From Thalassobaculum litoreum DSM 18839 (GTDB lineage Bacteria; Pseudomonadota; Alphaproteobacteria; Thalassobaculales; Thalassobaculaceae): a stretch of 64,000 bases of DNA. The notes under the pieces are model-generated. The model did no database searches and was not told the DNA's origin. It was given only the letters and a program-made list of their open reading frames with translations. This document shows, piece by piece, positions 16,660 to 24,987 of the stretch. The stretch covers positions 124,001-188,000 of the forward strand of contig NZ_FNBW01000003.1 in NCBI RefSeq assembly GCF_900102465.1, in the 5' to 3' direction. Position 1 is the stretch's first letter. Every line of letters starts with the position of its first letter. The translations under genes and the position numbers were made by a program.

Positions 16660-17379
16660 TTAGAGGGCGCCTTCCTGCGCCTTCCACGCCGCGATGAACG
16701 CCTCGCGCTCGTCGGGATCGTAGATGCCGCTGGGGTTCTCGCGGGTCGGCAGGGTCGCCATGTAGGGGCGTCGCTCGGCCCAGAACAGGTCGAACACCCG
16801 GCGCAGCTCGGCAACCGGGTCGGGATGCTCGTCGACCCGCAGGTCGACCGCCGCATGGATCTCGCCGCCCCGCACCATCAGCGCCGCCGACTGCCGGCCC
16901 CGCTTGTCGCCGCCGGCGGCCTGGCCCGCCTCCAGCGCGCCGAGCAGCCGGTCGGCGAAGGGCTGTGCCTCGCTCCCCGCGTTCCAGGCCGCCACCGTCG
17001 CGTCCAGCACCTGCGGGCCGGCCAGCATATTGCCGGCGATCGACACCGCGTCGCCGGTCCAGTGCCCGCACCACTCGATACAGCGCGCGCCGGTATGGGC
17101 GAAGGGGCGGCCGGCGGCGTCGACGCCGTGGATCTGCCGCCACATATGGCCGTCGTCGCCGGTCAGCGCGTGCCCGATCGCCGTCTGTCCGCCGGTGCCG
17201 TTCGCCAGCGCCTCCAGCAGCCGTTCCCCGGCGACCGGGCTGGTATAGGACTGCGACGACAGCGCCCCGACGCCGTCGCGGAACATCGGACACAGCGCGC
17301 CGACGGCGATCACCCTGGAGGAGATGGCGATGCCGATCTGCCCGCTGGACGGGTCGCGGGCGACGATGGACCAGGTCAT
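16660..17379 (-). CDS. DUF1028 family protein (Ntn-hydrolase-like)
   Basis: A 239-aa protein matching the DUF1028 family: MTWSIVARDPSSGQIGIAISSR at the start, AVGALCPM, and SQSYTSPVAGERLLEALANG. The family is predicted to have an Ntn-hydrolase-like fold and is often found near amino-acid or peptide catabolism genes; its activity is not established. The C-terminal quarter (residues about 175-239) carries the PVAELRRVFDLF segment typical of longer family members. It lies 74 nt downstream of the aldo/keto reductase homologue on the same strand, so a three-gene unit with the PhyH dioxygenase is plausible. Confidence 0.82.
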   Translation of the reverse strand: MTWSIVARDPSSGQIGIAISSRVIAVGALCPMFRDGVGALSSQSYTSPVAGERLLEALANGTGGQTAIGHALTGDDGHMWRQIHGVDAAGRPFAHTGARCIEWCGHWTGDAVSIAGNMLAGPQVLDATVAAWNAGSEAQPFADRLLGALEAGQAAGGDKRGRQSAALMVRGGEIHAAVDLRVDEHPDPVAELRRVFDLFWAERRPYMATLPTRENPSGIYDPDEREAFIAAWKAQEGAL

Positions 17380-17453
17380 GGGCGGTTCCTCGATGAAACT
17401 GGATCGGAACGAATCCGGGTCGGGATGAAGCGGGGGCGGCTTGGCGGGTCGGC

Positions 17454-18395
17454 TCAGCGGTGGGCGGAAACGATGCGGCGGATCACCTCGGTCGGCAAGA
17501 CTCGGCCGCTGGCCGCCGCGTTCTCGTGCAGGTGCCGGAGGTCGGCGGTGGCGAAGACGGCGCTGTGCACGTCCGGGTGGGACAGGACGAAGCCGAGGCA
17601 GGCCTGGGCCGCGCTCCAGCCCTTCACGGCGGTCAGGAACCGACAGCGCTGCGCCCGGGCGACTTGGCCGGCGGCGACCAGCCGGTCGGTCAGGCGGCGC
17701 TTGGCCTGCCACCAGGTGCGCGGCAGCGACCAGTCGGCGTCCATCTCGGCGAAGCTCATGCGGGCCAGCGTGCCGGTGGCGATCACGCCCAGCCCGTCCA
17801 GGGCGGCCTGCTCGATGATCGCCTCGCTGTCCTGATCGGCCGGGCTGTAGGCCGGCATGATCACGTCGATCAGCCCGGTGCCCCGGGCCGCGACGAGCCC
17901 GGCGGTGATCTGTTGCGGCGAGCCGGCGACGCCGATGAGGTCGGCGGCCCCCTCGCCCTTCAGGGCGGCGAGCGTATCCATCAGGTCGTCGGTCAGATAG
18001 GCGCTCTCCGGCCGGTCGAGGCAGACCAGGGGCAGTCGGTCCAGGCCGAGCCGGTCCAGGCTCTCCGCGACCTGCTGCTCGACGGTGTCGGGGGAGAAGT
18101 CGCGGATCACCTGGCTGCGGCCCAGCCGCACCGTGCCGACGCCGATGGAGATGAGGAGGTGGTCGCGCTCCGGTCCCAGCGTGCGCAGAGCCTTGCCCAG
18201 CCGTTCCTGGGCTCGCACCCCGTCATAGCAGGGTCCGGTGTGGAAGCCGGTGATGCCGAGCTTCACCGCCTGTTGGATCAGCGCGATGGCCGAGGCCTCG
18301 TCCATCCATCGTCCGGACCAGGGCCGGGTACAGGCGAGGCCGAGTTCGGACACGGTCCAGCCGGTGCGGCCCAGCCGGCGGGTGGCGACGGTCAT
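17454..18395 (-). CDS. Aldo/keto reductase-fold protein with degenerate catalytic residues
   Basis: A 313-aa TIM-barrel protein of the AKR superfamily: RRLGRTGWTVSELGLA at the N-terminus and AVKLGITGFHTGPCYDG for strand 2. In active AKRs this strand reads DTA..YG with catalytic Asp and Tyr; here the Asp is His, while Tyr is kept. The catalytic Lys strand (normally TK.G) reads LLISIGVG, and the His of the HxP motif is replaced in VCLDRPE. It may therefore be a non-enzymatic or altered family member. The gene lies 24 nt after the PhyH dioxygenase gene. Confidence 0.72.
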   Translation of the reverse strand: MTVATRRLGRTGWTVSELGLACTRPWSGRWMDEASAIALIQQAVKLGITGFHTGPCYDGVRAQERLGKALRTLGPERDHLLISIGVGTVRLGRSQVIRDFSPDTVEQQVAESLDRLGLDRLPLVCLDRPESAYLTDDLMDTLAALKGEGAADLIGVAGSPQQITAGLVAARGTGLIDVIMPAYSPADQDSEAIIEQAALDGLGVIATGTLARMSFAEMDADWSLPRTWWQAKRRLTDRLVAAGQVARAQRCRFLTAVKGWSAAQACLGFVLSHPDVHSAVFATADLRHLHENAAASGRVLPTEVIRRIVSAHR

Positions 18396-18419
18396 GGGGA
18401 CGGCTTTCCGGGCGGGCGG

Positions 18420-19304
18420 TCAGGCCTGGGCGCGGCGGGACTCCTGGCCCTGCACGGTGAAGAACGAGGCCGATTTCGGCTGCTTCGGCAGCTCCACCTC
18501 GATCGGGATCATGCGGGCCACCGGGCTCTCCTGGCCGCGCACGATCTTGCCCTCGTTCGGATTGGCCATCGGGTTGCGGGCGATCGGCACCGCGTCGGCG
18601 GCGGTGTAGACGCAGATATACAGGCCGCGCGGCCGCTGTGAGGCATTGGCGGCGGAGCCGTGAGCGAGGCGGGTATGCATCAGGCAGACCGCGCCGGCAG
18701 GCCCGGTCACCGCCACCTGGCGGGCCTTCATCTCCGCCTCGGTCTCCGGCCGCATCTTGCCGACGAACACGCCGTTCTCGAACAGGCTGTGCATCGGCCC
18801 GCGATGGGTGCCCGGCACCACCATCAGGCAGCCGTTCTCCTCGGTGACGTCGTCCAGCATCAGCAGGGCGGTGATCACGTCGTCATTGGTGTGCGGGGTG
18901 AAGGCGAAGTCCTGATGATAGCCGACCTCGGTCTTCGTGCCGGGCAGCTTCACGTTGATCTTGCAGTGATGGAACTTCACGTCCGGGCCGATCAGGTCGG
19001 CGATCATATCCACGGTGCGGGCCTGGGTCATGACGTCGAGATAGGCCGGCGATATGTCAGACGGGTTGTTGACCCGGCGCAGGGCGGGATGCTCGGCCGT
19101 GTGCTCCGCCCCCATGTCGAAGCGGGCGCGTCCGTCCACCGTCTCCGGCCCGAACGGCTCGTCATGGGCCCGGCTCTCCTCGACCCAGCCGGCGAGGTCG
19201 GCCTTCAGGGCGGCGAGTTGGGCCGGCGTGACCGCATCCTCGACGACGAGGAAGCCGTCCCGGTTGAAGGCGTCGATCTGGTCGGCGGTGAGCGCGGTGG
19301 CCAT
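18420..19304 (-). CDS. Phytanoyl-CoA dioxygenase (PhyH) family Fe(II)/2-oxoglutarate oxygenase
   Basis: A 294-aa double-stranded beta-helix oxygenase. The iron site is visible as YHQDFAF (HxD) and the distal His in LMHTRLAHGSAANAS, followed by the Arg of QRPRGLY that binds 2-oxoglutarate. FNRDGFLVVEDAVT is the typical N-terminus. The bacterial family hydroxylates diverse small substrates, including ectoine and secondary metabolites, so the substrate cannot be named. An AGGAGG lies upstream of the ATG. It leads the minus-strand unit with the aldo/keto reductase-like and DUF1028 genes. Confidence 0.87.
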   Translation of the reverse strand: MATALTADQIDAFNRDGFLVVEDAVTPAQLAALKADLAGWVEESRAHDEPFGPETVDGRARFDMGAEHTAEHPALRRVNNPSDISPAYLDVMTQARTVDMIADLIGPDVKFHHCKINVKLPGTKTEVGYHQDFAFTPHTNDDVITALLMLDDVTEENGCLMVVPGTHRGPMHSLFENGVFVGKMRPETEAEMKARQVAVTGPAGAVCLMHTRLAHGSAANASQRPRGLYICVYTAADAVPIARNPMANPNEGKIVRGQESPVARMIPIEVELPKQPKSASFFTVQGQESRRAQA

Positions 19305-19438
19305 GGCATCCTCCTGTTCCCCGGCGTGTCCTGTCCCGAATGCGTCCGGCGCGGGCGGTCTATTTGTGCACGAACTCGTGTGGCCTGCAAAGCTGGCGCT
19401 CGGGGAGGGGCCGCACCATCTTACGGGTGGAGGTTCCC

Positions 19439-19690
19439 ATGCGCGCTACCCTTTTCCTGATCGGCCTGTCCGGCATTCTCATCGCCCTTCTCGCGGTTGC
19501 CGCGATGTGGGGCTGGCAGCAGAGCGGCGGGCAGGCACTGAGCATCCACGGCTATCTGGCCCTGGGGCTCGGGGCGCTGTTCACATTCTGGCTGACCGCC
19601 GGCCTGATGGCGCTGGTGTTCTATTCCAGCCGCCACGGCTACGACGACGAGGCCGGCGCCGCCGAAGAGATCGACGAGCGGATCCCGTAA
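19439..19690 (+). CDS. Small membrane protein with two transmembrane helices
   Basis: An 83-aa protein with two strongly hydrophobic helices (about residues 4-24 and 40-62) and an acidic C-terminal tail (DDEAGAAEEIDERIP). GGAGG lies 5 nt before the ATG, which decides the start over longer open frames. It is convergent with the thioesterase gene, only 6 nt between stops. Function unknown. Confidence 0.75.
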   Translation: MRATLFLIGLSGILIALLAVAAMWGWQQSGGQALSIHGYLALGLGALFTFWLTAGLMALVFYSSRHGYDDEAGAAEEIDERIP

Positions 19691-19696
19691 GCGGCG

Positions 19697-20131
19697 TTAC
19701 CCGCTGGACTGGCTGTAGGGATCGCTGCTGCGGATTCGGTACGAGCCTTCGCCCATGGCCAGCACGTTGCCCTCGGCGTCGGTGACCTCTCCCCAGGCGA
19801 AGAAGATCTTGCGCCCGCCACCCTTGCGCACAGCCTTTGCCCGCACCGTGCCTTCGCGGCTCTGGCCCATGAAGTTGGTGGTCAGCGTCAGGGTCAGCGC
19901 CTTGGCCGCCGGCTCGCCCGCCGGACGCCACACCCCGCAATAGCCGCAGACCGCGTCGATCAGCGTCGCCATCACCCCGCCATGCAGCACCCCCGACCGG
20001 TTCAGGTGATGCTCCTGGATATCGAGCTCCATGATCGCGTGCTCGGGCGTCCACTCGACCAGGCGAAAACCCAGCGTGGCGTTGAAGCCGACCAGCTCCT
20101 CGAGGGATTCAGGCGTGTCGGTGTCAGTCAT
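19697..20131 (-). CDS. PaaI-family hotdog thioesterase
   Basis: A 144-aa hotdog-fold protein. The family motif is NRSGVLHGGVMATLIDAVCGYCG, with HGG at the oxyanion site and the acidic residue of LID on the long helix. LTLTTNFMGQSREGTVRAKA is the core strand. Such enzymes hydrolyse aryl- or acyl-CoA thioesters in the cytosol; the preferred acyl group is unknown. It stands alone on the minus strand, back to back with the histidine kinase promoter region. Confidence 0.85.
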   Translation of the reverse strand: MTDTDTPESLEELVGFNATLGFRLVEWTPEHAIMELDIQEHHLNRSGVLHGGVMATLIDAVCGYCGVWRPAGEPAAKALTLTLTTNFMGQSREGTVRAKAVRKGGGRKIFFAWGEVTDAEGNVLAMGEGSYRIRSSDPYSQSSG

Positions 20132-20409
20132 GACGGGATCCGTATCTGGTCAAGAAGAGGCGATAGCGGCCGATCCTATCGATGCCGCACCTGCGAGGCC
20201 AGACCGCGAGGTGATCCTCGCCTGCGCGGCGCCGAAAGTGCCGCTGGTTGTGACACTCTCCGGCATCTGCCCGGCCGGTCAGCTGAAGCAGCACGGTGTT
20301 TCCGCGTTGCCCGCTCCGAAGGCGTCCGCCACCCGCGCGACGTGAAGTCCGACCTGAAGGTCGTCAGCCGAGATCTCGGTTGACGCGACGACCGACGGGG
20401 CGCTCGACC

Positions 20410-20457
20410 TTGATCAAGGTCAAAGCGAAGGCCGTCACCTGGGCTATTAGTTGCGGC
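20410..20457 (+). promoter_or_regulatory. FNR/FixK-type box and class II promoter ahead of the histidine kinase
   Basis: TTGATCAAGGTCAA (20410-20423) matches the TTGAT-N4-ATCAA consensus at 9 of 10 positions. A possible -10 element TATTAG lies at 20445-20450. That places the start of transcription near 20457, so the box would be centred at about -41, the class II activator position. The rest of the 20132-20489 gap holds no convincing gene. Regulation by an FNR/CRP-family factor is inferred. Confidence 0.6.
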
Positions 20458-20489
20458 ATCCGATACTGGAGGCTCTCCGACCCCCACGC

Positions 20490-22742
20490 ATGCGAGCACC
20501 GATGCCCGTGCCCATGAAACAGAACAGCGCAGACCCGGCCGCCGTACCGTTCATCGGACGGCACCCCGGTGCGCTCGCCGCCATCGTGGTGGCGATCCTG
20601 ACGATCACGGCGATCCTGCTTGTGCTGGCCATCAACCGCATTCAGACGACCCAACTGGAAGCCGATGCGATCGCACGGGGCGAGACTTGGTCATCGGCGC
20701 TGATCTCCGTGCTGGAATCGGTCGATCAGGTTTTTGAAGGCGGGCAACTGTCCCAGAAGGACCGATCCACGATCGCGCTTGCCTCTCGTATCGGCGGATT
20801 GGAGAAGTTCATCATCTTCGATGCTGCAGGGACGGCGATCGCCGCCAGCGATCCGACGGATCTCGGGTCCGTCAACCGCTCCCCCTATTGGGTGGATTCC
20901 GTGTTGCGCGGCCGCGTTCACGCCACCATCGAACATCAGGCGTCCGGCGAATCCGGGACGGTGGAGCCGGGCATGACGCGTGCCGTCACACAGACCGTCG
21001 TGGCCGAAACCTATGTGCCGGTCTTCGCCGGCGAAGAGACCGACCGCCGTGTCATCGGCGCGTTCGAGACCTATCTGGACGTTACCGACAGCGCCCATAG
21101 CTACGCGCGGATCGGGTTCTATGCGTCGACGGCCGGTATTGCCCTGATCGCCGCCGCCGCGGTGATCGCCGTGATCTTCGCCCGTCGGACTCTGGCTTAT
21201 CGACTGGAACGCGAGACCATTCTGGCGCAGGCCCGACAGAGCGCCGAATCCGCCAACCGCGCCAAGTCGTCGTTTCTGGCGACGGTCAGCCACGAAATCC
21301 GAACCCCCATGACCGGCATTTTGGCAACTACGGAACTCTTGGAAGAGTCCGGCCTGAACCCCGAGCAGAAAACGATGGCCGGCGTTGTCCGTAGATCGGC
21401 GACGTCCCTGCTGAGCCTGCTGAACCAGCTTCTCGACCAGTCGAAGATCGAGGCCGGTAAGCTGGACATCGACCCGAAGCCGTTCGTCTTCGCGTCATCC
21501 ATGCGCGCTGTTATCGAGCTGTTCTCGTCGGCGGCCAGCGCCAAGGGGTTGAGCCTGACTGTTCACATCGATGACGCCCTTCCCAAGGCGGTGATCGGCG
21601 ACAGTGCGCGGATCGAACAGATCTTGGGGAATCTCCTCGGCAACGCCCTCAAGTTCACCGAGACCGGCAGCATCACGGTGTCGGCCGTCCCTGAGGCCGA
21701 CCGGGCCGACTGGGTCCGGATTGAGGTGTCGGACACCGGCATCGGCATTTCGTCGGGGTCGGCCAACCGCCTCTTCCATCCGTTCGAGCAGGCGGATCGC
21801 GGTACCACCCGGCGGTTCGGCGGTACGGGCCTGGGACTGACGGTCTCGCGACAACTGGCGGAGCTCATGGGCGGGACGCTGTCGGTGACCAGCGCGCCCG
21901 GACAGGGCAGCACCTTTCGCTTGGCGATACCGTTGCCGGCGACCGCCATTGAGGACGCTGGCGTCGAACCATCGCACCGTGCGCCGAGTGCGCATCTGCG
22001 CGTGCTTGTGGCGGAAGACGACGCAACCCTGCGCTGGGTGATCGGCCGGCAGTTGGATCGGCTCGGGTGCGCGACCAGAGTTGTCGAGGATGGGGCGGCG
22101 GCCCTCGCGGAATGGAGTGGCAATCCCGGAGTCTGGGATCTCATCATCACCGACTGGCACATGCCGCGCCTTGATGGATTGGGGCTGGTTCGGGCCCTGC
22201 GCGAAAGCGGGCGGGATCACCCGCCGGTGATCATGCTGACGGCGTCCGGGATGCCCGAGGAGATCGAGACGGCCCGCCAGGCGGGGGTGAGACAGGTGCT
22301 CGTCAAACCGGTGCAGCTCGACGGTCTGGCGGCGGCCCTGGTAGCGGCGGAGCGGGGCAGCGCGGCTGTCGCTGTGATGCCCCCTCTGGCAGATGACGGA
22401 GATGACAAAACCTCGGTGCTTGATACCTCAGCATTGGAAGAGCTGAGCGGCGGCGATCGGGAGATGGTCGACCATCTGCTGCGCGATTTCGCCCGGCGGC
22501 TGGAAACCGATCGACACGAGCTTGCGGTGGCGGATGCGGCGACCCGCCACAGGATGGCCCATGCCTTGCGCGGGGCCGCGGCCGCGGTCGGGGCCGCGGG
22601 CCTGGCGGCCGCGTGCGAGCGCTTGGAACATGACGACGATGCCGAAGCCTGGACCGCTTTCGAGCAAGCGGCTAATGCGGTGGCAATCAGGCTGCAGACG
22701 CGCCTGGGGGCGGTCGCGGATAATGGGACGAACGATGGATGA
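20490..22742 (+). CDS. Hybrid sensor histidine kinase (HisKA-HATPase-REC-Hpt)
   Basis: A 750-aa inner-membrane kinase. A first transmembrane helix (near residue 30-50), a periplasmic sensory region of about 150 residues, and a second helix (near 215-235) lead to HisKA with the phospho-accepting His in TVSHEIRTP. HATPase N box NLLGNALKFT, G1 DTGIGI and G2 GTGLGL follow. The REC domain has VAEDDATLR and the phospho-Asp in IITDWHMP; the C-terminal Hpt domain has MAHALRGAAAAVGA with the phospho-His. All relay residues are intact. It overlaps the next response regulator by 8 bp. An FNR-type site upstream suggests oxygen-linked expression. The start could also be 20514. Confidence 0.87.
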   Translation: MRAPMPVPMKQNSADPAAVPFIGRHPGALAAIVVAILTITAILLVLAINRIQTTQLEADAIARGETWSSALISVLESVDQVFEGGQLSQKDRSTIALASRIGGLEKFIIFDAAGTAIAASDPTDLGSVNRSPYWVDSVLRGRVHATIEHQASGESGTVEPGMTRAVTQTVVAETYVPVFAGEETDRRVIGAFETYLDVTDSAHSYARIGFYASTAGIALIAAAAVIAVIFARRTLAYRLERETILAQARQSAESANRAKSSFLATVSHEIRTPMTGILATTELLEESGLNPEQKTMAGVVRRSATSLLSLLNQLLDQSKIEAGKLDIDPKPFVFASSMRAVIELFSSAASAKGLSLTVHIDDALPKAVIGDSARIEQILGNLLGNALKFTETGSITVSAVPEADRADWVRIEVSDTGIGISSGSANRLFHPFEQADRGTTRRFGGTGLGLTVSRQLAELMGGTLSVTSAPGQGSTFRLAIPLPATAIEDAGVEPSHRAPSAHLRVLVAEDDATLRWVIGRQLDRLGCATRVVEDGAAALAEWSGNPGVWDLIITDWHMPRLDGLGLVRALRESGRDHPPVIMLTASGMPEEIETARQAGVRQVLVKPVQLDGLAAALVAAERGSAAVAVMPPLADDGDDKTSVLDTSALEELSGGDREMVDHLLRDFARRLETDRHELAVADAATRHRMAHALRGAAAAVGAAGLAAACERLEHDDDAEAWTAFEQAANAVAIRLQTRLGAVADNGTNDG

Positions 22743-23130
22743 CGCATATCTGGAACTCGATGCCCTTGTGATCGAGGACGACGAGATCCAACGCAAGATT
22801 ACGGTCCAGGCCTTGAAGGTCCTTGGTTTCGCCTCGGTCCGCGATGCTGAGGACGGAGAGACCGGGTTACGGGCCTGTATGGACAAGCTGCCCGACGTCA
22901 TCGTCTGCGATATCGAGATGATGCCGATGGACGGGATGACGTTTCTGCGAGCGCTACGCCGTACCCGGATGCTCAAGGTCCGGGAGATCCCGGTCGTGTT
23001 CCTGACGACCCACAATGAATCCGCGACCGTCCAGGAAGCCGTAAAGCTCGGCGTCGATGCCTTCATCGTCAAACCGCCGACCCTGAAGTCTCTGAAGAGC
23101 CGTATCGACGCCGTCCTGGGCATCACCTGA
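22735..23130 (+). CDS. Single-domain response regulator
   Basis: A 131-aa receiver domain without an output domain. The acidic pocket is LVIEDDEIQR, the phospho-acceptor Asp lies in VIVCDIEMMPMDGM, the switch Thr in VVFLTTHN, and the conserved Lys in FIVKPPTLKSL. It overlaps the hybrid kinase gene by 8 bp and is probably the final acceptor of its His-Asp-His relay, acting by protein contact as CheY or Spo0F do. Output target unknown. Confidence 0.88.
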   Translation: MDDAYLELDALVIEDDEIQRKITVQALKVLGFASVRDAEDGETGLRACMDKLPDVIVCDIEMMPMDGMTFLRALRRTRMLKVREIPVVFLTTHNESATVQEAVKLGVDAFIVKPPTLKSLKSRIDAVLGIT

Positions 23131-23216
23131 TAGGGGCCTTTTCGTTATCGAGGGCTCTCGCGGCGACCGCATCTTTCCCCATTGAGCGCCCGACCGCCCC
23201 GCGCCACACTTCCGGC

Positions 23217-24860
23217 ATGCGCGAGGTCGATTACATCATCGTCGGAGCCGGATCGGCGGGCTGCGTGCTCGCCAACCGGCTGAGTGCGGATCCGGACGTC
23301 TCGGTGCTTCTGCTGGAAGCAGGCGGCAAGGACTGGAACCCGCTGATCCATATCCCGCTCGGCACCGGCAAGCTGGTGCGCTCGTCCATGCACTCCTGGG
23401 GCTACTGGACCGAGCCGGAGCCGCATCTGGACAACCGCAAGCTCTACTGGCCGCGCGGCAAGGTCCTGGGCGGGTCGTCCTCCATCAACTCGATGATCTA
23501 CGTGCGCGGCCATCCGCGCGACTACGACACCTGGGCGCAGCTCGGCAACCGGGGCTGGGCCTGGGACGACGTGCTGCCCTATTTCAAGCGCTCCGAAGGC
23601 CATGTGGACCGACGGGCCGACGCGCTGCACGGCACGTCCGGCCCGCTGAAGGTGCAGCGCGGGCGCGGCGACAACCCGCTTTACGACGCCTTCGTCGCCG
23701 CCGGGGTGCAGGCCGGCATGACCCGGATCGACGATTGCAACGGCCCGGAGCAGGAAGGGGTCTGCCGCTACGACTTCACCATCCATGACGGACGGCGGGC
23801 CAGTGCGGCGGTGTGCTACCTGCGCCCGGCGATGAACCGCTCCAACCTGACGGTGGAGACCTCGGCCCTGACCCATCGGGTGGTGCTGGAGGGCGGACGT
23901 GCGACCGGTGTGGAATACGCCCGGGGCGGCTCGCTGGAACGGGTGCATGCTAGGCGCGAGGTGATCCTGGCCGGCGGCTCGCTGAACTCGCCCCAGGTGC
24001 TGATGCTCTCGGGCATCGGTCCGGCGGACCATCTGAAGAGCCGTGGGATCGCCCCGCTGCACGATCTGCCCGGGGTCGGCCGCAACCTGCAGGACCATCT
24101 GGACATCCCGCTGCAATACGCCTGTCCGGAGCCGGTGACCCTGCACAGCCTGATCCGGCTCGATCGGGCGGCCCTGGCCATGGCCCAGGCGGCGCTGTTC
24201 CGCACCGGCCCGGCGGCGACCTTCCCGGCGGAGGGCGGGGCCTTCGTGAAGACCCGACCCGAACTGGAAATGCCGGACATGCAGTGGCACATGCTGATCG
24301 GCCTGGGGGCCAAGCGGGTGCGGCTGCCCTGGCTCTGGCACCTGTGGAAGGACCGGATGGACCAGGACGGATTCACCATCCGCATGTGCCAGCTCCGCCC
24401 GGAGAGCCGGGGTCATCTGGAACTGGCCTCGGCCGATCCGGCGGCGAAGATCCGGATCTTCGCCAACTACTACGCCACGGAGAACGACCGGAAAGTGTTC
24501 CGCGACGGGCTGCGCATGGCGCGCGGCTGGGTGGCGCAGTCGGCCTTCGACCGCTGGCGCGGCGATGAGCTGAACCCCGGCCCGTCGGTGGCGACGGACG
24601 AGCAGATCGACGCCTATGTCCGGCGGATCTCGGAGACGATCTACCACCCGGTCGGCACCTGCCGCATGGGCAGCGACCCGGACGCGGTGGTCGATCAGGA
24701 GCTGAAGGTGCACGGGGTGGAGGGGCTGCGGGTGGTCGACGCGTCGATCATGCCGCGGCTGATCGGCGGCAACACCAACGCCCCGACCATGATGATCGCC
24801 GAGAAGGCGGCCGACATGATCCTCGGTCGGGCGGCGGCCGGGGAGCGGGCGGCGGCTTAG
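23217..24860 (+). CDS. GMC family FAD-dependent oxidoreductase (choline dehydrogenase-like)
   Basis: A 547-aa flavoprotein of the usual GMC size. VDYIIVGAGSAGCVLANRLS is the FAD dinucleotide-binding site; LYWPRGKVLGGSSSIN is GMC signature 1; and GGSLNSPQVLMLSGIGP is signature 2. The C-terminal catalytic His region reads IYHPVGTCRMG, and VVDASIMPRLIGGNTNAP completes the FAD site. The enzyme oxidises a primary alcohol such as choline, or another polyol or alcohol. There is no betaine aldehyde dehydrogenase or regulator next to it, so a BetA role is not supported by context. It is convergent with gcvP. Confidence 0.9.
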   Translation: MREVDYIIVGAGSAGCVLANRLSADPDVSVLLLEAGGKDWNPLIHIPLGTGKLVRSSMHSWGYWTEPEPHLDNRKLYWPRGKVLGGSSSINSMIYVRGHPRDYDTWAQLGNRGWAWDDVLPYFKRSEGHVDRRADALHGTSGPLKVQRGRGDNPLYDAFVAAGVQAGMTRIDDCNGPEQEGVCRYDFTIHDGRRASAAVCYLRPAMNRSNLTVETSALTHRVVLEGGRATGVEYARGGSLERVHARREVILAGGSLNSPQVLMLSGIGPADHLKSRGIAPLHDLPGVGRNLQDHLDIPLQYACPEPVTLHSLIRLDRAALAMAQAALFRTGPAATFPAEGGAFVKTRPELEMPDMQWHMLIGLGAKRVRLPWLWHLWKDRMDQDGFTIRMCQLRPESRGHLELASADPAAKIRIFANYYATENDRKVFRDGLRMARGWVAQSAFDRWRGDELNPGPSVATDEQIDAYVRRISETIYHPVGTCRMGSDPDAVVDQELKVHGVEGLRVVDASIMPRLIGGNTNAPTMMIAEKAADMILGRAAAGERAAA

Positions 24861-24915
24861 CCGCCCAAGCGTCAAACACGCCGAACTCCTGCCGCAGCCG
24901 GCTCCCGGTCGACCG

Positions 24916-24948
24916 CCGGATCAGGTCCGGAGGCCGCCGGGATGACGG
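24916..24948. repeat. Degenerate fragment resembling dispersed family B
   Basis: CCGGATCAGGTCCGG followed by CCGGGATGACGG resembles one side of the family B element at 57538-57652. It lies in the gap between the convergent GMC oxidoreductase and gcvP genes. It is too short to be sure it is a remnant. Confidence 0.35.
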
Positions 24949-24987
24949 TGTGAGGCGAGGCCGATGGTACCAGGCGGAACCGGCGGA

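Noticed and set aside
20151-20345. Open frame in the gap before the histidine kinase
   Set aside because: No ribosome binding site, no recognisable product, extends antisense into the thioesterase gene.
23217-24860. Naming the GMC oxidoreductase betA
   Set aside because: No betB, betI or choline transporter nearby; many GMC enzymes share these motifs.
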